Positions 1-8,717 are shown, numbered from the stretch's first letter. The stretch is DNA of 64,000 nt from Lentzea alba (GCF_011067745.1 NZ_JAAMPJ010000001.1:1102829-1166828), one strand, 5' to 3'. Numbers and translations are program-made. Notes: generated from the sequence alone by a model not told the origin.

Positions 1-188
1 ACATCGTGAAGGCGTTCCCGGACTTCGCCGAGGCCGCCGAGGAGTGCCCGCCCGGCTGCGGCCATCTGGGTGCGCCCGAGGATCCCGGCTGCATGCTGGA
101 CGAGCTCGTGCCGGACGCGCCGGGCCGGTTGGCGTCGTTGCGGCGGCTGCTGGCGTCCAAGGCCGGGTTGGACGAACACCCGGAATGA
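1..188 (+). CDS. rsgA: RsgA ribosome-biogenesis GTPase, C-terminal end (partial)
   Basis: Only the last 62 or so residues are in the window; the reading frame is open from the left edge. RsgA is a circularly permuted GTPase that assists late maturation of the 30S ribosomal subunit. What is visible is its C-terminal zinc knuckle: Cys, then Cys four residues later, then His and a further Cys (ECPPGCGHL ... PGCML), followed by the helical tail RLASLRRLLASK that is usual for actinobacterial members. The GTPase domain lies off the edge, so the assignment rests on this tail alone. In M. tuberculosis rsgA (Rv3228) also lies at this end of the conserved block. Confidence 0.8.
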   Translation, partial: IVKAFPDFAEAAEECPPGCGHLGAPEDPGCMLDELVPDAPGRLASLRRLLASKAGLDEHPE

Positions 189-216
189 GATTGCGCCCAT
201 CAGTCACACTTCGGGC

Positions 217-798
217 GTGATCAGACTTCTGGGGGCGGTCGGGCTGGTGGTGGCCCTGGCCTCGTGCACCACGCAGCCACGAGCCACGCCGCCGAGCACG
301 ACCAGCACGGCGGCGTCGACGGGGACGACGGGGACGACGACGGTGACCACGACGTCGCCGCGCATCGACACGCCGCGCAACGTCGCGTCGGTCGACCCGT
401 GCACGCTCTTCACCGAGAAGGACCTCACGAAGTACAAGTACGGCCCGTTCTCCGTCCCGCCCGCGCCTTACGAGCAGATCCCGGGCACCTGCGCGGCCAC
501 GTTCGGCACCGGTGCACCCGACGACCTCGTCGTGCTCGTCGGCGTGCTGCCGCGTGCCTACGACGCGGAGAAGGCCGCCAACCCCGGCGGCCACCAGGGC
601 CTGATCGAGGGCCACCACGTGTGGTTCTCGTGCGGCGGCGACGCGGCACAGGTGTCGTGCGCCGCGTGGGCGGCCGTGGCGCCGGAGCACTCGCTCTCGG
701 TGTCGTTGGGGCAGAAGGGCGGCAACGAATCCCGGTTGCTGCTCAACACCCAGTCGCTGATCACCGACGTGCTCACACGGATGCCGAAGGCCTCATGA
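217..798 (+). CDS. DUF3558-type lipoprotein, first of a tandem pair
   Basis: A 193-residue secreted lipoprotein. The GTG at 217 is chosen because it gives a short hydrophobic signal (IRLLGAVGLVVALASC) with a lipobox ending at Cys17; starts further upstream would add a charged non-signal leader. After the Cys comes a roughly 40-residue Thr/Ser-rich linker, then a folded part beginning SPRIDTPR and DPCTLFT, the usual opening of DUF3558 proteins, which are abundant in Pseudonocardiaceae and have no known function. Two Cys pairs in the globular part may form disulfides. The next gene overlaps it by four bases and encodes a paralogue, so they are probably co-transcribed. Confidence 0.8.
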   Translation: MIRLLGAVGLVVALASCTTQPRATPPSTTSTAASTGTTGTTTVTTTSPRIDTPRNVASVDPCTLFTEKDLTKYKYGPFSVPPAPYEQIPGTCAATFGTGAPDDLVVLVGVLPRAYDAEKAANPGGHQGLIEGHHVWFSCGGDAAQVSCAAWAAVAPEHSLSVSLGQKGGNESRLLLNTQSLITDVLTRMPKAS

Positions 799-1325
799 AG
801 CGCTACCTGCCACTGCTCCTCCTGCTCACCGGTTGCGCCGCCGCTCCGGTCACGTCCACCCCGAGCACCACGAGCGCGACGACGACAACCACGACGGTCG
901 CCACGACGTCGCCGCGCATCGACACGCCGCGCAAGCTGCCCGCCGACCCGTGCCTGCTGCTGAGCGCCGAGGACTTCGACAGTCCCCTGGCCGATCCACC
1001 GGCGCCGTACCCCGACCTCCCGCGGTCGTGTGCGTTCCGCGAGGGGACGGGCGCCGAGTCAGACCTGCTCGTCCTGGTGGTGTTCGCGGACGCCTACGCG
1101 AAACCGGAGAACGCCAGGGAGTCGCTCATCGGTGACGGCCACTCGGCGGCGGTGTCGTTCGCCGTCGCACCCGGAATCACGGAGTGCACCTACCTCGTCG
1201 CGGTCAACGCGACCGAGTCGTACAAGGTCATCGCGAGCCTGCGGAACGCGACCTCCGGCGACCAGGTGTCGGCGATCGCGCTGGGCAAGGCACAGCGGGC
1301 GTTCAAGCGGCTTGTCACGTCCTGA
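795..1325 (+). CDS. DUF3558-type lipoprotein, second of a tandem pair
   Basis: 176 residues; ATG at 795 overlaps the stop of the previous gene (ATGA). It has a very short signal peptide with a lipobox Cys at residue 14 (LLLLLTGC), a Thr-rich linker, and the block TTSPRIDTPR shared exactly with the upstream protein, followed by DPCLLLSAEDF. The copies diverge after that, so this is an old tandem duplication rather than a recent one. It is predicted to be anchored to the outer face of the membrane by a diacylglyceryl-Cys. Function unknown. Confidence 0.8.
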   Translation: MKRYLPLLLLLTGCAAAPVTSTPSTTSATTTTTTVATTSPRIDTPRKLPADPCLLLSAEDFDSPLADPPAPYPDLPRSCAFREGTGAESDLLVLVVFADAYAKPENARESLIGDGHSAAVSFAVAPGITECTYLVAVNATESYKVIASLRNATSGDQVSAIALGKAQRAFKRLVTS

Positions 1326-1347
1326 CGCGCTGTCTCGTCCCCTGGTC

Positions 1348-2079
1348 ATGAAGGTATTCGTGATCGGTGCGACGGGTGTGCTCGGACGGGAGGCGGTGCC
1401 GCTGCTGCGGGCGGCCGGACACGAGGTCGGGGTGCTGGACCGGCGCACGACCTCGATGTTCGACGCGCGGCAGCTCGCCACCGCGCTGACCGGCTACGAC
1501 GCCGTCGTCAACCTCGCCACCCGCATCCCGCTGAGCGCCAAGGCCGTCCTGGCCAGTGCCTGGGCGGAGAACAACCGCATCCGGACCGAGGGCAGTGCCG
1601 CGGTGGCCGAGGCGGCGCGGATGGCCGGTGTCGGGCGGATCGTGCAGGAGGGCATCTCGTTCGTCTACGCGGACGGCGGTGACCGGGAGCTCTACGAGGA
1701 CGCGCCGCTCAAGCCGGTCGGGCACATCGCCAGTTCGGTCACCGCGCAGCACAACGTCCTGGCGCACCCCGGCGGGGTCTTCCTGCGCATCGGGATGCTG
1801 ATCGGCGGCGAGGCGCAGTCGCCGCCGGTGCTCATCGGCGACGGCTGGATGTCCGTCGTGCACCCCGGTGACGCCGCGGCCGCTGCCGTGGCGGTGCTGG
1901 ACGCGCCTCCCGGGATCTACAACGTCGGTACGCCGGTGTTGAAGCGGGACCTGGGCATCACGCGGCTGCCGGCCTTCCTGGGCAGGTTCGCCGCGTCGTT
2001 CGAGGTGTTCTCGCGGTCGCAGCGGGTGGTGAGCACGAAGCTCACCGAGGCCACCGGCTGGAAACCCCGGAATTCCTGA
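1348..2079 (+). CDS. NAD(P)-dependent epimerase/dehydratase (extended SDR)
   Basis: 243 residues from ATG 1348. The N-terminus KVFVIGATGVLGREAV carries the glycine-rich GxxGxxG dinucleotide-binding turn of the Rossmann fold, and a downstream NLATR segment fits the NAD-contacting strand of extended short-chain dehydrogenases. I do not see a clear YxxxK catalytic pair in the expected place, so it may be an atypical or NmrA-like member; the substrate cannot be told. It stops six bases before the convergent stop of pruA. No sugar genes adjoin it, so a role in nucleotide-sugar metabolism is not supported by context. Confidence 0.7.
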   Translation: MKVFVIGATGVLGREAVPLLRAAGHEVGVLDRRTTSMFDARQLATALTGYDAVVNLATRIPLSAKAVLASAWAENNRIRTEGSAAVAEAARMAGVGRIVQEGISFVYADGGDRELYEDAPLKPVGHIASSVTAQHNVLAHPGGVFLRIGMLIGGEAQSPPVLIGDGWMSVVHPGDAAAAAVAVLDAPPGIYNVGTPVLKRDLGITRLPAFLGRFAASFEVFSRSQRVVSTKLTEATGWKPRNS

Positions 2080-2085
2080 ACAGAA

Positions 2086-3714
2086 CTACCCCATGTGCGG
2101 GTACTTGTGATCAGTCGGCGGCACCAGGGTCTCCTTGATGGCGCGCGGGCTCGTCCAACGCTGCAGGTTGTAGATCGAGCCCGCCTTGTCGTTGGTCCCG
2201 GAACCGCGGGAGCCGCCGAACGGCTGTTGCCCGACAACGGCGCCGGTCGGCTTGTCGTTGACGTAGAAGTTGCCGGCCGCGAACCGCAACGCGCGATGTG
2301 CCTGTTCGACGGCCACGCGGTCACGCGCGAAGACGGCGCCGGTCAGCGCGTACGGGGTGGAGGTGTCGATGGTCTCCATGATCGACGGGAAGTCCGCGTC
2401 CTCGTAGACGTGCACGGCGAGGATCGGGCCGAAGTACTCGGTGGTGAAGATGTCGTGGTGCGGGTCGGTGCCGAGCAGCACGGTCGGATCGACGAAGTAG
2501 CCCACGGAGTCGTCGCACGAGCCGCCGGCCAGCACTTCGACCGAAGTGGACGCGGACGCCATCAGCAGCGCTTCCTCGTGCTTGGCGAACGCGCGGTGGT
2601 CGATCACGGCGCCGCCGAACGCCGACAGGTCCGTGACATCGCCGTAGGACAACGACTTCGTGATGTCCAGCAGACGTTCGCGAACCCCGCCGTCCCACAA
2701 CGAACGCGCGATGTACGCGCGTGAGGCGGCGCTGCACTTCTGGCCCTGGTACTCGAAAGCTCCCCGGACGAGACCGGTGACGAGTGCGTCGGGGTCGGCG
2801 GAAGGGTGCGCCAGCACGAAGTCCTTGCCGCCGGTCTCGCCGACGACGCGCGGGTAGGCGCGGTAGTTGTCGAGGTTGCCCGCCATGGTCTGCCACAGCG
2901 CCTTGAACGTGCGCGTGGAGCCGGTGAAGTGCAGTCCCGCGAAGAACCTGTCCCGCAACGCCACCTGACTCACCGCGTGGCCGTCGCCGGTGAGGAGGTT
3001 GATCACGCCCGGCGGCAGTCCGGCCTCTTCGAGCAGCCGCATGGTGAAGTGCGCGGCCAGCTGCTGCGTCGGCGACGGCTTCCACAGCACCGTGTTGCCC
3101 ATCAACGCGGGCGCGAGCGGCAGGTTGCCCGCGATGGCGGTGAAGTTGAACGGCGTGATCGCCACGACGAACCCGTCGAGCGGCCGGTGGTCCATCCGGT
3201 TCCACACGCCCTGGGACGAGACCGGCTGCTCCTCCAGGATCCGCCGGCCGAAGTGGACGTTGAAGCGGAGGAAGTCGATCAGCTCGCACGCGGCGTCGAT
3301 CTCGGCCTGCTGAACGGACTTCGACTGGCCGAGGATCGTGGCGGCGTTGAGGGTGTCGCGCCACGGCCCGGCGAGCAGGTCGGCCGCCCGCAGCAGCACC
3401 GCGGCCCGCTCGTCGAACGGCAGCTCCTGCCAGCCGGGGGCGGCGTGCTGAGCCGCGCGCATGGCGTCCGCGACGTCCGAATTGGTGGCCTGCGCCGTCA
3501 CCCCGAGCACGTGCCGGTGGTCGTGCGGCTGCACCACGTCGATGCGGTCGCCACCGCCCATGCGCTGTTGACCGCCGATGGTCATCGTCAACTCGTGGGT
3601 GGTGCCCTCGAGTTCTGCGATGCGTTGCTGGAGACTCGCGCGTTCGGCGCTACCAGGAGCGTATGTGTGCACGGGCTCGTTGACCGGTTCGGGTGCAGAC
3701 GTTACGGCGTCCAT
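2086..3714 (-). CDS. pruA: L-glutamate gamma-semialdehyde (1-pyrroline-5-carboxylate) dehydrogenase
   Basis: 542 residues, the usual length for actinobacterial P5C dehydrogenase, which oxidises glutamate semialdehyde to glutamate with NAD+ in proline catabolism. The aldehyde dehydrogenase fold is clear: TPFNFTAIAGNLPL in the cofactor domain, the general base in VGETGGKDF (Glu293) and the nucleophile in YQGQKCSAASR (Cys327), plus the C-terminal PFGGSRGSGTNDKAG. The ATG at 3714 matches the family N-terminus; an upstream extension would run into the divergent VOC gene promoter. Proline dehydrogenase, often next door, is not in the window. Confidence 0.93.
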   Translation of the reverse strand: MDAVTSAPEPVNEPVHTYAPGSAERASLQQRIAELEGTTHELTMTIGGQQRMGGGDRIDVVQPHDHRHVLGVTAQATNSDVADAMRAAQHAAPGWQELPFDERAAVLLRAADLLAGPWRDTLNAATILGQSKSVQQAEIDAACELIDFLRFNVHFGRRILEEQPVSSQGVWNRMDHRPLDGFVVAITPFNFTAIAGNLPLAPALMGNTVLWKPSPTQQLAAHFTMRLLEEAGLPPGVINLLTGDGHAVSQVALRDRFFAGLHFTGSTRTFKALWQTMAGNLDNYRAYPRVVGETGGKDFVLAHPSADPDALVTGLVRGAFEYQGQKCSAASRAYIARSLWDGGVRERLLDITKSLSYGDVTDLSAFGGAVIDHRAFAKHEEALLMASASTSVEVLAGGSCDDSVGYFVDPTVLLGTDPHHDIFTTEYFGPILAVHVYEDADFPSIMETIDTSTPYALTGAVFARDRVAVEQAHRALRFAAGNFYVNDKPTGAVVGQQPFGGSRGSGTNDKAGSIYNLQRWTSPRAIKETLVPPTDHKYPHMG

Positions 3715-3750
3715 TCCCCCATCGTGGCACGCGGTAGTAGGGTCCGTCGG

Positions 3751-4137
3751 GTGGCGCGGGTGACTGGCATCGGCGGGGTTTTCCTGCGTTCCCGAGATCC
3801 TGCGCGCCTGGCCGCCTGGTACCGCGACAATCTCGGCGTCCCGATGAGCGAAAAGGGCGCCGTCACCTTCCACTGGCTCGACACCGCGACGTCCGACCGG
3901 CCGGGCACGACGACGATGGCGTTGTTCGCTCAGGACACCGACTACATCGGCGAACCCCACCAGCGCACCATGCTGAACCTGCGCGTCGACGACCTGCCGT
4001 CGTTGATGGCGAAGCTGCGGGCACGCGGGGTCGAGGTGCTGCCGGAGACCGAGGACTCGGAGTTCGGGCGGTTCGGGTGGTGCGTCGATCCGGAGGGGAA
4101 CCGGATCGAGCTCTGGGAACCCGCGGAGGGCATGTGA
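3751..4137 (+). CDS. VOC-family (glyoxalase/bleomycin-resistance fold) protein
   Basis: About 128 residues: GIGGVFLRSRDPARLAAWYRDNLG at the start and WCVDPEGNRIELWEP at the end are the paired beta-alpha-beta-beta-beta signature of the vicinal-oxygen-chelate fold, and the Glu of ELWEP is a usual metal ligand. The substrate cannot be predicted; such small proteins include lactoylglutathione lyases, dioxygenases and drug-binding proteins. Start is GTG 3751 or GTG 3760; neither has a strong ribosome-binding site. It is divergent from pruA with 36 bases between, and overlaps the following GNAT gene by four bases (GTGA), so the two are translationally coupled. Confidence 0.72.
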   Translation: MARVTGIGGVFLRSRDPARLAAWYRDNLGVPMSEKGAVTFHWLDTATSDRPGTTTMALFAQDTDYIGEPHQRTMLNLRVDDLPSLMAKLRARGVEVLPETEDSEFGRFGWCVDPEGNRIELWEPAEGM

Positions 4138-4988
4138 CGCTGGAAACGCCGGACGTGACCGGGTTGGACGAAGCCGTGCGCGCGTTGCGGGAGTGGCAGC
4201 ACGACGGCTCGCCTTTTCAGCTGCATCCGGGCGATGTCGGCTGGTTCTGGCGGTTCGGCGCCGAAGCGACGGCCGCGGCCGTGCGGACCTGGCGCCGGGA
4301 CGGCCGGTTGCTCGCCGTCGGGCTGCTGGACGAGCCGGACCTGTTGCGGTTCACGATCGCGCCGGATGCCCGCCACGACGAGGAACTGGCCCGGCAGTTG
4401 GTCGAGGACGTCGAGGACCCGGAGCGCGGCGTGCTGCCCGCGGGGACGGTCCGCATCGATTCTCCCAGGGACACGCGGTTTCAGGAGCTGCTCTTCGAAC
4501 GCGGCTGGCAGTCCGCCGACCCGTGGACGCCGCTGCGCCGCGACCTCGCGGAGCCGGTGCCGGATCCCGGCGTGCGGATCGAGGTGATCGGGCCGGAGCG
4601 GGCGCACCTGCACGCCGCGGTGATCCGGGCGTCGTTCGAGAGGTCGACGTTCGTCGACGAGCGCTGGCACGCGATGGCGGCCGGCTCGCCTTACGCCGAC
4701 GCCCGCTGCCTGGTCGCCTTCGAGGGCGACGACGCGGCCGCGGCCGTGACGGTGTGGTCAGCCGGTCCGGGCAGGCCAGGGCTGCTCGAACCGATGGGAG
4801 TGCACCGGGACCATCGCGGTCGCGGATACGGCAAGGCGATCACCGTCGCCGCCGCTCGTGCGTTGCGGGAGCTCGGTTCGTCGAGCGCGGTCGTCTGCAC
4901 CCCGAGCTTCAACACCGGTGCTGTCGCGACCTATCGGGCAGCCGGTTTCACGCAGCTGCCCGAGATCGCCGACCAGCGTCGCGCCTAG
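4134..4988 (+). CDS. GNAT-family N-acetyltransferase
   Basis: 284 residues from GTG 4134, inside the stop of the VOC gene. The C-terminal half has a complete acetyl-CoA-binding signature, MGVHRDHRGRGYGKA at about residues 221-235, followed by FNTGAVATYRAAGF, the usual last motif of GNAT enzymes. The N-terminal 130 residues look like a degenerate first GNAT repeat, giving the two-domain layout seen in mycothiol-synthase-like and related actinobacterial enzymes. Acceptor unknown. Its stop overlaps the convergent stop of the next gene. Confidence 0.78.
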   Translation: MTLETPDVTGLDEAVRALREWQHDGSPFQLHPGDVGWFWRFGAEATAAAVRTWRRDGRLLAVGLLDEPDLLRFTIAPDARHDEELARQLVEDVEDPERGVLPAGTVRIDSPRDTRFQELLFERGWQSADPWTPLRRDLAEPVPDPGVRIEVIGPERAHLHAAVIRASFERSTFVDERWHAMAAGSPYADARCLVAFEGDDAAAAVTVWSAGPGRPGLLEPMGVHRDHRGRGYGKAITVAAARALRELGSSSAVVCTPSFNTGAVATYRAAGFTQLPEIADQRRA

Positions 4989-5476
4989 AGAAGTTCGAGC
5001 ACGAACGCGAGCTCCTGCGCGGCGTACCAGGCCAGTTCGTGGTCCTCCGCGCTGCCCAGCGCGAACTCCGCGTCCGGGTCGCCCAGGTCCGCCGCGTCCA
5101 CGACGTCCGCTGCCGCGCGCACGTCCTGTTCCGCCTCGGCCGTGTCGAGGTGTACGGACGCGACGTCCTTCAGGGTGAACGTGCCGGCGACCTTCACCAC
5201 CGAGAAGTCGAGGTCCGGGCGCAGCGTCACGTCGTCCATGTCGACGGCGATCACCGCGCGGCGCGGTTCGGCCTTCTCGTCGCCCGCCAGCAGCCGCAGG
5301 GACGCCCGTGCGGCGTCCAGCATCGCGGCGTACTCCAGCTCTTCGGTGTCGCCCGCGGCGTAGGACTCGCGCAGCGCCGGCGTCAGCGCGAAGGCCGTGC
5401 CGCCGATCGGGGTCAGCTCGCCGGTGTCGACGAACGTGCGCAGCATCGGCACGGTGGCCGGGATGTAGACCCTCAT
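4985..5476 (-). CDS. DUF6912-like conserved protein
   Basis: 163 residues beginning MRVYIPATVPMLRTFVDTGEL, which I recognise as a conserved actinobacterial family of unknown function (DUF6912-like). The protein is acidic, has no membrane segment or signal peptide, and contains a RAVIAVDMDDV strand followed by a stretch rich in Asp, Glu and Ala. The ATG shares one base with the stop of the WS/DGAT gene (TGATG), so the two are translationally coupled. Function cannot be deduced. Confidence 0.7.
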   Translation of the reverse strand: MRVYIPATVPMLRTFVDTGELTPIGGTAFALTPALRESYAAGDTEELEYAAMLDAARASLRLLAGDEKAEPRRAVIAVDMDDVTLRPDLDFSVVKVAGTFTLKDVASVHLDTAEAEQDVRAAADVVDAADLGDPDAEFALGSAEDHELAWYAAQELAFVLELL

Positions 5477-6867
5477 CAGGCGCTCGCCGTTCCCATCAGT
5501 TCCTCCACCGACTCCTCGACCATGGTCGCGAGAACGTCCACATCGGACATGGCGTCGCGGTCGCCGTTCAGCCCGAAGTAAACACCGCCGTCGTACGACG
5601 TCACCCCGATGGCCAGCGCCTGGTTCTTGGCGAGCGGGACGACCGGGAAGATCTCGGTCATTCTCGCTCCCGCCGCGTACAGCGGCACCTGCGGGCCGGG
5701 AACGTTCGTGACGATCACGTTGAACAGCCGGCGCGAGAACGACGACGCGGCGCGCGCGCCCAGTGCGTGCAGCGTCGGCGGTGCGAAGCCGGAGACCTTC
5801 ACCAGTGCGTCGGCGGCGACGGACTGGCCTGATTCCTTGTGCGCGCGCATCGCGTGGCTCACGTGGTGCAGACGCACGACCGGGTTCGGTTCGCCGACCG
5901 GCAGGTCCACCAGGTACGCGCTGACGTTGTTGCCCGAGTCCGGGTCGGCGTCGCGCACGCTCAGCGGTGCCATCGCGCGGATCGTGGTGCTGCCGGTGAC
6001 GTTCTCGCCACGGCTGAGCAGCCAGTTCCTCATCGCACCGCTCAACGCGGCGAGCACCACGTCGTTGACCGTGCCGCCGTGGGTCTTGCGGATGGCGCGC
6101 AGGTCGTCGAGCTGGGCCCGCGCGACGGCGAACCGGCGCTGGGGCGAGGTGATGCGGACGTTCAGGGGCGTGCCGGGCGCGGGCGTCGCGGCGGTGCGGA
6201 CGGCCGAGGCGAGCATGCCGAACGCGTTGAAGACCTTCTCGACCGTGTTGACGGTGTCGAGTGCGGCGCTGCGGACGTTCTCCACCAGCTCACCGGGGCT
6301 GTGCACGATGTCGGTCACGGCGTCGGCCACGAGCTGCAGCGCGCTGGGCTCCGGCTGCGGCATCCAGAGGTTCTCGACGTTCGTGCGCGGCGTCGGCGAC
6401 ACGTCCAGCATGACCTGGCCGATCTCCAGCGACCCGATGCCGTCGATCATGGCCTGGTGGGTCTTGGTGATGACCGCGGTCTCGTTCTTGTCGAGGCCTT
6501 CGACCAGGTAGATCTCCCACAGCGGGCGCGAGTGGTCCAGCGGCCGTGACATCAGGCGCGCGATCAGGTCGTGCAGCTGGGTCTGGTTGCCCGGCTTGGG
6601 CAGGGCGCTGCGGCGCACGTGGTAGGTGACGTCGAAGTCCGGGTCGTCGACCCACACGGGCCGTGCGATGCGGCCTGGGACGTGCACGACCTTCTGCCGG
6701 TAGCGCGGCACGAGGCTGAGGCGTTGCTCGATGAGGTCGACGAGCTTGTCGTAGTCGAAGCCTGCCTTGGGCCGGCGGAACACGGCGACGCCGCCGACGT
6801 GCATCGGCGTCGTGGAGTCCTCCAGGTACAGGAACGAGGCGTCCAGCGCTGACAGTCGGTCCGGCAT
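5476..6867 (-). CDS. Wax ester synthase/diacylglycerol acyltransferase (WS/DGAT) family protein
   Basis: 463 residues, the usual length for the family that esterifies acyl-CoA to fatty alcohols or diacylglycerol to make wax or storage triacylglycerol at the membrane. MPDRLSALDASFLYLE and PMHVGGVAVF at the N-terminus and NVIVTNVPGP near the C-terminus are diagnostic. The catalytic HHxxxDG motif reads HQAMIDG at residues 137-143: the first His and the Asp-Gly are kept, the second His is Gln. The second His is the one reported as essential in studied enzymes, so activity is uncertain. A kinase-like gene lies 10 bases upstream on the same strand. Confidence 0.85.
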   Translation of the reverse strand: MPDRLSALDASFLYLEDSTTPMHVGGVAVFRRPKAGFDYDKLVDLIEQRLSLVPRYRQKVVHVPGRIARPVWVDDPDFDVTYHVRRSALPKPGNQTQLHDLIARLMSRPLDHSRPLWEIYLVEGLDKNETAVITKTHQAMIDGIGSLEIGQVMLDVSPTPRTNVENLWMPQPEPSALQLVADAVTDIVHSPGELVENVRSAALDTVNTVEKVFNAFGMLASAVRTAATPAPGTPLNVRITSPQRRFAVARAQLDDLRAIRKTHGGTVNDVVLAALSGAMRNWLLSRGENVTGSTTIRAMAPLSVRDADPDSGNNVSAYLVDLPVGEPNPVVRLHHVSHAMRAHKESGQSVAADALVKVSGFAPPTLHALGARAASSFSRRLFNVIVTNVPGPQVPLYAAGARMTEIFPVVPLAKNQALAIGVTSYDGGVYFGLNGDRDAMSDVDVLATMVEESVEELMGTASA

Positions 6868-6877
6868 GTGCGCCAGC

Positions 6878-7561
6878 CTAGTGGCGTTCGCGGTCCATCA
6901 GCTTTTGAAGTGCGGCACGTTCGGCCGGGTCGCGGTCGTGGCGTTCCAGCCGGATGCGCGCGGCCTCCGGGATCGCCTCGATCGCCTTCGGGTCGACGTT
7001 GGCCATGAACGACCTGAGGAACCGCCACCGCGTGAGCTTCTTGACCGGCGCGAGGCGGGCGACGGCGAGCGACACCCAGCTCAGCGCGACGTCGAGCCTG
7101 CGGTCGCCCTTGGTGGCACTCGCCCAGTCGAGCACGACGGGGCCTTCCGGGCCGAGCACGACGTTGCCGGGGTGCAGGTCGAGGTGCAGGAGGTTGCCCT
7201 CGCCTTTGAGGAAGTCGGGGGCTTTGACGGCGTCAAGACGGTGGTGCAGGTCCGCGAGCTCCCTGCCGAGGCTGCCGGCGAGCCACGGCTTGCGGCCGAT
7301 CTCCTCGGACATCCGCGGGCCGGGCACGTACTGCATGACGAGCTCGTCTGCTGCGGCTTCGTAGACCCGCGGCACAGTGATGCCGTGACCGCTCAGGTAC
7401 GACATCATCTCGGCCTCGCGCCGCAGGTCACGGCCGGTGCGCGTGCGCTTGACGAGCAGTCCGTCGGACCGGATGAACACATCCGAGTCCTGACCGCTCG
7501 CGAGATGTTGACGTTGCGCGACGCTGCGCATACCTGCCGTCATGTGACGATCATCATGCAT
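6878..7561 (-). CDS. Small kinase/phosphotransferase (APH/RIO-like fold)
   Basis: About 227 residues. The catalytic loop HLDLHPGNVV and the metal-binding DWASA segment are the Brenner-type motif of aminoglycoside-phosphotransferase, RIO and Bud32-like kinases; LLVKRTRTGRDLRREAEMM supplies the ATP-anchoring Lys and the helix-C Glu. The size is small, close to Bud32, and the C-terminus is basic. Start is ambiguous: ATG 7561 and ATG 7543 are both possible and neither has a clear ribosome-binding site. It is probably co-transcribed with the WS/DGAT gene. Substrate unknown; without a partner I would not call it an antibiotic kinase. Confidence 0.7.
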   Translation of the reverse strand: MHDDRHMTAGMRSVAQRQHLASGQDSDVFIRSDGLLVKRTRTGRDLRREAEMMSYLSGHGITVPRVYEAAADELVMQYVPGPRMSEEIGRKPWLAGSLGRELADLHHRLDAVKAPDFLKGEGNLLHLDLHPGNVVLGPEGPVVLDWASATKGDRRLDVALSWVSLAVARLAPVKKLTRWRFLRSFMANVDPKAIEAIPEAARIRLERHDRDPAERAALQKLMDRERH

Positions 7562-7649
7562 ATGATCCAAAGCACAAGGGCCGAACGGCTCTAGTCGCGC
7601 TCTTCACCCGTTTGAGCCTGGCCTGCTCGCTTCTGTCACTCTCTTCTCC

Positions 7650-8396
7650 GTGGAGATCTCGCCCAAGGACCGCTTCGTCACCGTTTATGGCCGCAAGCCA
7701 GTGCTGGAGGCGCTGGACGACCCGGCGCTGTCGGTGGACAAGGTGGTGCTCGCCGACACGGCCCGCGGCCCGGCGGCGCGCGAGATCCTCGACGCGGCCC
7801 GCTCCCGCGGTGTCGCCGTCCAACGCGCCACCGCGCAACGCGTGAAGGTGCTGGCCGGCAACGGAAAGCAGGACCAGGGCGTGCTGGCCGACGTGGTCGC
7901 GCCCCGCATGAAGCCGCTGGCGCTGGCCCTGGAAGAAGGCGGGCTGCGGTCCGTGCTGGTGCTCGACGGCATCACGACGCCCGCGAACGTCGGCATGATC
8001 CTGCGCACCGCGACCGCCGCGGGCATCGACGGCATCGTCGTGCCGCGCCGTGGCGTCGCCTCGATCGACCCGCTGGTGGTGAAGGCCTCCGCCGGGGTGG
8101 CATTCCGAGCGCCCGTGCTGCGCTGCGGCACCGCGGCGGAGGCCTCGGCATTGTTGCGGGCGTCCGGCTACCCGCTTTACGCGCTGGATTCCCACGCGTC
8201 GGACACGATTTATTCCGCGTCCTTCGGCGGTCGCGCTGCTTTTGTGCTGGGCAGCGAGACCTCCGGCATCACCGACGACGTGCGGCCGCACATCACGTCG
8301 TGGCTGTCGATTCCGATGGCGGCAGGCGTGGAATCCCTGAACGTGGCCTCGGCGGCGGCTGTGCTCTGCTTCGAGCTCGTGCGGCGGGCCCAGTGA
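7650..8396 (+). CDS. TrmH/SpoU-family RNA 2'-O-methyltransferase
   Basis: 248 residues from GTG 7650. An N-terminal substrate-binding part (VYGRKPVLEALDDP) is followed by the knotted SPOUT methyltransferase domain: motif 1 DGITTPANVGMILRTATAAG, motif 2 VLGSETSGITDDV and motif 3 SIPMAAGVESLNVASAAAV. These enzymes methylate the ribose 2'-OH in rRNA or tRNA using S-adenosylmethionine. Which nucleotide is modified cannot be told; the paralogues include the thiostrepton-resistance methylases, but nothing nearby suggests such a role. Confidence 0.88.
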   Translation: MEISPKDRFVTVYGRKPVLEALDDPALSVDKVVLADTARGPAAREILDAARSRGVAVQRATAQRVKVLAGNGKQDQGVLADVVAPRMKPLALALEEGGLRSVLVLDGITTPANVGMILRTATAAGIDGIVVPRRGVASIDPLVVKASAGVAFRAPVLRCGTAAEASALLRASGYPLYALDSHASDTIYSASFGGRAAFVLGSETSGITDDVRPHITSWLSIPMAAGVESLNVASAAAVLCFELVRRAQ

Positions 8397-8411
8397 TGCT
8401 TTCTGACGCCT

Positions 8412-8717
8412 TCAGAGCCAGCGGACGTGGTAGTCGCTGATCTGCGGGTGCCCCAGCAGTGACGTGCACTCGGCGAACGACGACGCGCCCCTGACCCGGC
8501 CGACCGTGCCGAACTGCTCCCAGTAGAACCCCAGGCCGTTGGAGCAGTGCGCGACGGCCTGGAACCGGCCGGGCCCGCCGTAGTCGCAGAAGACCTCGAC
8601 GCTGCGCCCGTTGCGCTGGTATTCGTCATAACAATCGCGCGGACCCTGCGCCCGCGCGGGTGATGCAATTGCCGTGGCTGCAATAGCGACTGCAACACAA
8701 GCGACAATTCTTCGCAT
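8412..8717 (-). CDS. Small secreted protein, unknown function
   Basis: 101 residues with a clear Sec signal peptide (MRRIVACVAVAIAATAIASPARAQ, cleavage probably after Ala-Arg-Ala) leaving a mature domain of about 77 residues with four Cys, probably two disulfides, and ending in YHVRWL. The ATG at 8717 follows a good ribosome-binding site (GGGGAG). It faces the methyltransferase gene, with 15 bases between the stops. I do not recognise the family. Confidence 0.62.
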   Translation of the reverse strand: MRRIVACVAVAIAATAIASPARAQGPRDCYDEYQRNGRSVEVFCDYGGPGRFQAVAHCSNGLGFYWEQFGTVGRVRGASSFAECTSLLGHPQISDYHVRWL

